Under the pieces are notes generated by a model that ran no database searches, was not told where the DNA came from, and saw nothing but the letters and a program-made list of their open reading frames with translations. A stretch of DNA of 28,176 nt from Rhizophlyctis rosea. Lineage: Eukaryota; Chytridiomycota; Chytridiomycetes; Rhizophlyctidales; Rhizophlyctidaceae. Below, one piece after another: positions 23,201-28,176 of this stretch. Numbering within the stretch: the stretch's first letter is position 1; every line of letters starts with the position of its first letter. Position numbers and translations under genes: made by a program. The stretch covers positions 1 through 28,176 of the forward strand of contig JADGJC010000394.1 of assembly GCA_027596075.1 (NCBI GenBank), read 5' to 3'.

Positions 23201-25981
23201 CTGCAGGTCTTTACAGACCACTCAACAGTCACGATCACAGACCGAGACGAGAGAAAGAGTTCAACTATTGCAGCGGAGATTGGACCAAGCACAATTGGAT
23301 CTATCCACCACAACAAACAAAGCTGACAAATATGAGGCACGTCTCGTCGCTTGCTTCCCTCTGAAATGTTACGCTGATGAACGGATCCAGGCGATGTTCA
23401 AAGAACTGTCTGATTTGCAACCGGAACATGCAGCCCTGGTTCGGCGAAACTGCGAGCTCGAAGCAGCCTTAATCACTGCGGAGGCTTCCAAAAAATCTGT
23501 GCTGTCGCGGGTTCAAGAGTTAGAATGCTCTTTACGAGAGCAGGAGGACGTGAACGGTCAGCTGCAAGCACGTATAAGCAGCTCTGAGAGCAACTCAAAG
23601 GATTATGCGGAGAGGGTTACGGAGCAGGTTGCTGGATTGCAGGTACGGCTCCATGATTCAGAGCCCATATTTCGTGTTCACCATTAAGCTGCAGGAGTCT
23701 CTATCCCGTGCCACGAAGGAACGCGACGATCTCCACGAGCGCATACAATGTTTGGTACAAGAACAAGAAACCGCAAGGAACGAGGTGGGTATCTTCGCGC
23801 AGCTTGCTAATGGCAAATTGAGTGACATGAAACCTTCTGCCAGTCGTTGGCGACCTTGGAAGAAATGAAACAACTATGTGTTCGGAAATCGGTATGGATC
23901 CTTTGCCGTCTTTGAACTTTGCCTCACTACTCACGGCATAGCACAGGCGGAAATCGACACATTGAACGATGCGCTTGATGCTGCTCGTTGCGATAAGGTA
24001 TGATTGAAGGCCTCGTCCCAAGTGAACTTTGACCTGCCCTTGCTGAAGCCGTTCGTGCAGGCTGAGCTTCAAGTAACCTTACAAGAATTGAAGAAGCTTA
24101 CAGCCGAACAAGAGGACACAATTCAGCAAGTGGCAGCACTCCAGACGGCGCACGAGCGAGTCGTTGCAGAAAACGAATCGTTGAGGGCGCAAGTCAACGA
24201 TTACGCCGTGGATCGTGACATCTCCAGTCAGCAAATTCGTCAACTGAAGGAGAACCTGGATACTAACGTTCATCTCGCGGAAGACAACATGCGTCACCGC
24301 ACAAGATGCGACGCATTGACCAAGGAGGTGGAGACCCTGCGGCGGCAGTTGCAAACTGCGTCTGAGAAAGGAAGCCAGATGTCACCGGAAAAACCGCAAG
24401 CTGCCACAGCCACCCCAGGCGCTACACGACAGTTCCCAAATACGCCACAAACGTCGTCCACTCCGAGGAACAATGTGAGAGCGGACGCACCCGAAGTACC
24501 CGATTCTCAGTCAGGCGACCTTCCCAATGCCACTCCGTCGGGCCTACAGAAGAGTTCCACATCCACGCAACAGCTGTCTGTGGGTCGTCGTAACCACCGC
24601 AAGGAAGTCGATCATCCTACTCCAGCAAACCAGCAGGTCATTCAAAGGGGAGCCGTGTCACGGGAGACACCCCAGCGTCTCGCCTCAAACAAGCGCGGTG
24701 AGGCAGTGGCCAAGCGGCCCAACCGGACGGATGCAGGGGAGCCTCTATCAGATCCTCCTGCGTACTCGCAAATCGAGAGCATGCAAGAAGGAGGTTCATG
24801 CTCAGATGATTCGGATGGCTCAGATGGCATACAAGAGCTTCTTGAGGTAACATCATTATTCGATCTGTTGGAACACATTTCTTACCACCTGCACATGCTC
24901 TAGGTGACTCACACCCCTTTGATGGGCAAATCCTCCGCGAAGCGGCCGAATATGCAGAACGGGCGAACAGGCGCTATTTCTCATCTGCATCAAAGATTTC
25001 GAGAGGTTGAACGAGAAGCCACTCCCCCACTTTCGGCGTCACGATCTCAAAGGCGACAACAACAGCCCGCGCATGTGGGACAGAACATCCAAACCCGCCG
25101 AAGGACGCAGGCGCCTGACCGATCGAGGCAAGAAGTTTGGGAAGTACCGAATGACCAGGCGAACGAGGAGCGCAGGTACCCGAAGCGGGTAAGTTGCAGG
25201 ATAATTTGATGATTTCTTATCACAATGACTTGACATAGTCCAACATCTAGGCCCAACGATCAAATGCGGAGATTCAAGCGCCTAGATCGGCATCCAAAAG
25301 GCAACGATCACCGTCTCCTGTGTTCCGCCAAAGTCGCCAGAGTACCTCCGCCAAAAGGTTTCAGGCTGTGGACGACGAAGCGGATCTTACGTCGGAAGGG
25401 TCCGAAGTGGAGCTGACAGTTGCCGCTCGCAACAAACGAACCCGATCGACAGCCCCGCATTCGGATGACGAGGAATACGAACCAACACCGGTCCATCGTC
25501 AGAACGCTCGGGCAGAAAAGAAGGTAGAACTCCATCATGGGCGTTGGCGCACAATTGACCTGGAGTTCAAACATGGGTATTTGTTTGTAGGCACGAACGT
25601 CCGCCACCACAGCCAATACCACGACCACCCGAAAGCGAGCCCAAAAGGACCCCGAACCACCCCGTGGAGCTCGCGCCACTGCGACCAACCCGCGAGCAAC
25701 CAATGGGCCCAAAAGCAAGCGCGGGGCCGACGTCGACAATGAAGAACGGCAAACTCAAAGGTCTCTGACCCGCAGGAACACTGGCTACGTGGGGTATGCG
25801 CCGGTATGTCCTGCGATTGTTATGCGCCCTCTGCGGGCGGCACAGTGCTCACTGTACACTCAAGTTCATTCCCTTGCAGCCGTCCAAGAACCGTCGCACG
25901 CTGAGTACCGCGGAGGTCGATGTCAACCAGAATGGGGACGATGCGGCCATGTTTGATGAGCCTTGGGGGACGCAGCGTTGA
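20285..25981 (+). CDS. Long coiled-coil protein with Arg/Ser-rich C-terminal region, unknown family
   Basis: Twenty-two exons join in phase to 1,498 residues: 20285-20777, 20831-20881, 20949-21298, 21342-21496, 21552-21676, 21730-21795, 21855-22061, 22119-22473, 22529-22645, 22701-22871, 22927-23013, 23069-23180, 23229-23336, 23391-23642, 23695-23784, 23844-23891, 23947-23997, 24061-24846, 24904-25188, 25251-25523, 25591-25803, 25880-25981. About 290 N-terminal residues are Ser/Pro/Asp-rich. From about 270 to 1045 there is nearly unbroken heptad coiled coil (KAEELDKAHGTIDQQGSLIK, ELLRKELHSVHVEKQVQADK, AELQVTLQELKKLTAEQEDT). The last ~450 residues are basic and Ser/Thr/Pro-rich with short acidic runs (SDDEEYEP) and KR clusters suggesting nuclear import. 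It ends AAMFDEPWGTQR. This resembles structural proteins of spindle poles, kinetochores, synaptonemal complexes or the nuclear envelope, but sequence similarity alone cannot choose. The start codon is unresolved: the first exon begins at a TTTAG acceptor. Confidence 0.85.
23337..23390 (+). other. Probable in-frame GC-AG intron in the coiled-coil gene
   Basis: These 54 nt begin GCACGT and end GATCCAG. They are open and in frame, so the gene reads through with or without splicing. Retained, they insert EARLVACFPLKCYADERIQ-like sequence with two Cys and a Pro into an otherwise continuous coiled coil. Removed, KADKYE joins AMFKELSDLQ in good heptad spacing. The length is exactly that of neighbouring introns. 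Confidence 0.6.
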
Positions 25982-26275
25982 TTTGTTTCCGTACCCTTTG
26001 CGTCGTTCTTCAAGTGATTGCACGGACGGGTGACTTTCGATCTTTTCTTCTGTTTCCATTCATTTATGTATCATGCATGTATGTAGTTGTCATTGCTGTT
26101 CATTAGGTGGATTATGTAGTTAGTTAGCTGTTACGTTGTATTTGTTACTGTAGACTTCGTTTGCTCTGCTGTTAAGTAATCAAAAAGTATTCTGTGCATG
26201 CCAAATTGGTGTCTGTGACCGTCAAATGCCACTGTGCCCCTTGGGGGACGTGACCGCTGTGCCACCCCCTCGCAC
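25982..26275. other. 3' UTR and spacer after the coiled-coil gene
   Basis: A T-rich stretch with repeated TGTA/TATGTA words (26065-26125) and several AGTTAGTTA-like words follows the stop codon, consistent with a 3' UTR. No further feature is seen. Confidence 0.4.
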
Positions 26276-26932
26276 ATGAAATCCCCGCGGACAAAAGGAC
26301 TTCTCCTGTTCGTTCTTGCTCTGCCGTTCCAATTGCAATTCAATATCAACATCAATGGCAGACGGACGTTCTTGTATACGTATTTCCCTCGTTCAAACGA
26401 TGCAAACCCCCATACGGTCAACTCCACTGGGTTAGTGCTCGTACACTTTCAAAAATAGGACCTGCACGTCACCACCTGTCACACTCCACCAACCTGTCAA
26501 ACTATTGTTCCGCGTGTCGTCGGCTTCGTCATATATCGATGTTTTCTTCCGACACCTATGGTGAGAGGAAAGACTTGCATTCTCATGGAAGTCGCCAATG
26601 GCGACTATCAGCAATGGCGAGCGAACATGTGTGACCGCGTCATAGCGGACCGCCTGGACGACACCGTTCGATCATACCTCTGTGAAACCGGTATGGTGGT
26701 GCTAGGTCGCGCTCCATTTCATCCGCAAACATTTGTTGCCCGCACTCCGAAATGGACACTGTCAGGAACAAACCTTATAAGTTAAGGTCCTACCTACGAG
26801 CTTGACACCGGTCCTATTGAGCTCTTCATGACTGACCTCACATCCGCTACATACTTCATGAGTCCGTGCGAATCCAACTCCGCCCTTGGGAACATCCACC
26901 ATCTTGTGGTCATTGATTACTCTTATCACTGA
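26276..26932 (+). CDS. Candidate small secreted protein, exon structure partly unresolved
   Basis: The ATG at 26276 opens a classical signal peptide (MKSPRTKGLLLFVLALPFQL) followed by about 14 residues to a donor GTATTT at 26380. An acceptor at 26458 (AAAATAG) leads to a segment reading TSPPVTLHQPVKLLFRVSSA in phase, up to a donor GTGAGA at 26561 and an acceptor at 26611. A final open segment from about 26787 reads TYELDTGPIELFMTDLTSAT and ends NIHHLVVIDYSYH at 26932. The middle exon(s) between 26612 and 26786 can be read in more than one frame, so I give no full model. The pattern suggests a short beta-rich extracellular protein. No family is recognised, and it could be a decayed gene. Confidence 0.4.
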
Positions 26933-27593
26933 ACCCAATTGATCGGAAGACCTTCGACACCTTTCCCTGCTTTCCCTTTCGAGTTTCGCTCACCGATACC
27001 ATAATATGAAGATTGCAACACCTCGGAGCTTTTGACCCTTATTCTCTGTGTGGGAAAGTTGCATCGTCGCGGTGTGAAAAAATCGAACTTTTGGGTACGT
27101 TCTATTCAGTCGGTGGTGGTACACCAGACCAAAAATGCTTGTCATCGAAAAGACTGCTCCTTAAGACCAGACCCGGGGGTCGGCTCCATCATCCATCCGG
27201 CCTATTGTTGTTGCATCCTCTCTACCTACTACCTCCGCACTGCCTCCATCCTCACCTTACAAACACGGGATCCACCAATGTCCATCAAATGACGAAGTGG
27301 TCTCTTCCACTTCTTTCATCTCACTCAATCAAATGCGCCCATCCCACAATCAGAACATACACTCACCTCCACCCTCAGACTCACACTCAACATCATCGTC
27401 ATCTTTCCAATCAAACTCTCAGCTTCACGATTCGTCTGGGCAATGAGAAGCCACATTCCCAAGACACTCGTCGTAACCCTCCTCCGCCTCACCTTCACGG
27501 ACTATAAAAAATACTTCACCCGCACCCCACCAAGTAAAACCACACAATTTGGAAAGCAACACTCATTGGAGTGTCGTTCCAAATGTCCCTACG
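26933..27593. other. Intergenic DNA with a strong hairpin at its right end
   Basis: From about 27230 to 27480 the plus strand is C/A/T-rich with few G, like a fungal promoter or 5' UTR. A short frame starting at 27443 (MRSHIPKTLVV) runs on into the antisense of the tRNA gene and is not credible as a protein. See the separate hairpin at 27548-27583. Confidence 0.35.
27548..27583. repeat. Inverted repeat / hairpin beside the tRNA-Met gene
   Basis: TTTGGAA (27548) pairs with TTCCAAA (27577-27583) over 7 bp, and ACACTC pairs with GAGTGT over 6 bp around a 4-nt ATTG loop, with a small internal bulge. It lies just downstream of the tRNA terminator (the tRNA is on the minus strand). It is too short for a transposon with a body. 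Confidence 0.65.
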
Positions 27594-27602
27594 AAAAAAA
27601 AA
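27594..27602 (-). terminator. RNA polymerase III oligo-T terminator of tRNA-Met
   Basis: Nine consecutive A on the plus strand give nine T on the transcribed sense strand directly after the discriminator base of the tRNA. This is a strong Pol III stop. Confidence 0.9.
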
Positions 27603-27675
27603 TGCGAGATGTGAGGATCGAACTCACGACCTTAGGATTATGAGACCTACGCTCTACCAACTGAGCCAATCTCGC
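27603..27675 (-). tRNA. tRNA-Met (CAT), elongator type
   Basis: The 73-nt gene (including discriminator A) folds fully: acceptor GCGAGAT/ATCTCGC 7 bp, D stem GCTC/GAGC with AGTTGGTA loop, anticodon stem TAGGT/TCCTA with loop CTCATAA (anticodon CAT), variable AGGTC, T arm GTGAG-TTCGATC-CTCAC. The T-T pair at 31-39 also occurs in yeast elongator tRNA-Met. The first base pair is G-C and the T loop is TTCGATC, so it is an elongator rather than an initiator, which in fungi has A1-U72 and AU in the T loop. There is no intron. The A box (TGGCTCAGTTGG) and B box (GAGTTCGATCC) are intact. Confidence 0.96.
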
Positions 27676-28091
27676 TGAAAACTTTTGGTGGAAATTGTAC
27701 TAGATCTCTCTGCCACCAAATTAAATGAGGCGTCGTCACTGCGCTAAAACCGTTTTGGCGGCACAGTCACGTCTTCTGGCAGATTTTCACCACACTCAGC
27801 ACCTCCCTCCCCAGAGTGCATTTCATTAGGGAAACAATCATATTGCTTCTAGTGTAAACAGTCAAACCCACTACTTGCAAAAACATCGAGGAAAAACAAA
27901 GCCTACTGGCGCACTACAAACTAAGATAAAATCTACATCTCTACGTAATAAAAAACAAAGGCACACATAATCAAGAAACTCCCAAACCAAATACTAGCTA
28001 CAAAATCTACCTACAAGAATTGACGACAAAAAAAAGAAAGTACAAAGAAAGGAACAAAAACAAAAGCGATAAAGAACCCCACCCCTCACCT
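27676..28091. other. A-rich spacer, likely 3' UTR of a gene entering from the right
   Basis: From about 27880 to 28080 the plus strand is A-rich (many AAAA and ACAAA words), so T-rich on the minus strand, which suits the 3' UTR of a minus-strand gene. No gene was found. Confidence 0.35.
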
Positions 28092-28176
28092 CTACCTCAC
28101 CTCCTCCCCCAACACAACACCAAAATGCCCCCCGTAGACCCACAGACCGCCCCCCCCCCCGCGCCCCCCGGCGCGG
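28092..28176 (-). CDS. Possible C-terminal end of a gene extending past the right edge
   Basis: On the minus strand a glycine-rich frame runs from the edge and ends LWVYGGHFGVVLGEEVR before TAG at 28092. The DNA is extremely GC-rich with a run of 12 or more C at 28148-28160. Only about 27 residues are visible and no family can be judged. It may equally be non-coding or a low-quality sequence end. Confidence 0.25.
   Translation of the reverse strand, partial: RAGGRGGGGGLWVYGGHFGVVLGEEVR

Noticed and set aside
27013..27507. 164-codon plus-strand open frame
   Set aside because: It is His/Pro/Thr-rich low complexity from C/A-rich DNA, with no domain, no signal peptide and no splice-supported extension.
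27443..27643. 66-codon plus-strand frame ending inside the tRNA region
   Set aside because: It reads through the hairpin, the terminator and the antisense of a functional tRNA, so it is very unlikely to be a protein.
1..28176. CRISPR array, rRNA, prokaryotic operon or intact transposon
   Set aside because: No regularly spaced repeats, rRNA core sequences, ribosome-binding-site-led gene strings, transposase or reverse transcriptase motifs were seen on either strand.

Overview
This window comes from a nuclear genome of an intron-rich fungus. The protein-coding genes are split by short GT-AG introns, mostly 45-80 nt. The conserved proteins (GATOR2/SEA subunit WDR24, CDC50/LEM3 flippase subunit, TFIID subunit TAF5) are eukaryotic, and a nuclear-type tRNA-Met(CAT) with an oligo-T terminator lies near the right end. 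High intron density, a SEA/GATOR2 WDR24 and a TAF5 with LisH fit an early-diverging fungus such as a chytrid. That placement is inference; the species cannot be read from the sequence.

Layout. From the left edge to 2895 (minus) lies WDR24/RTC1, 11 exons visible, with its C-terminus outside the window. A 531-bp gap separates its start from the divergent plus-strand CDC50 gene (3427-5378, 6 exons). From 5379 to 11737 (6.4 kb) no known family is recognised. This stretch has hydrophobic open segments on both strands; the best-supported is a four-exon chain on the minus strand at 10714-11296. TAF5 (11738-14764, minus) has 13 exons and is complete. Its upstream region to 16431 holds a duplicated ~110-bp repeat and a tRNA-like fold at 15745-15815. 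A two-exon gene (16432-19600, minus) encodes a secreted-ectodomain, single-pass membrane protein with a ~490-residue Ser-rich cytoplasmic tail. It is divergent from a 22-exon plus-strand gene (20285-25981) for a ~1,500-residue coiled-coil protein with an R/S/T/P-rich, probably nuclear, C-terminal part. Next come a candidate small secreted protein (26276-26932), the tRNA-Met gene (27603-27675, minus) and a GC-rich right edge that may be the tail of another minus-strand gene.

The genes are not an operon or a gene cluster. They cover TORC1 nutrient signalling (WDR24), phospholipid flipping (CDC50), Pol II initiation (TAF5) and two proteins of unknown role. The parts most worth a second look are the 6.4-kb unrecognised stretch, the coiled-coil protein (including an in-frame GC-AG intron), the membrane protein's repeated tail motif and the tRNA-like element. 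I saw no CRISPR array, rRNA, insertion sequence or intact transposon.
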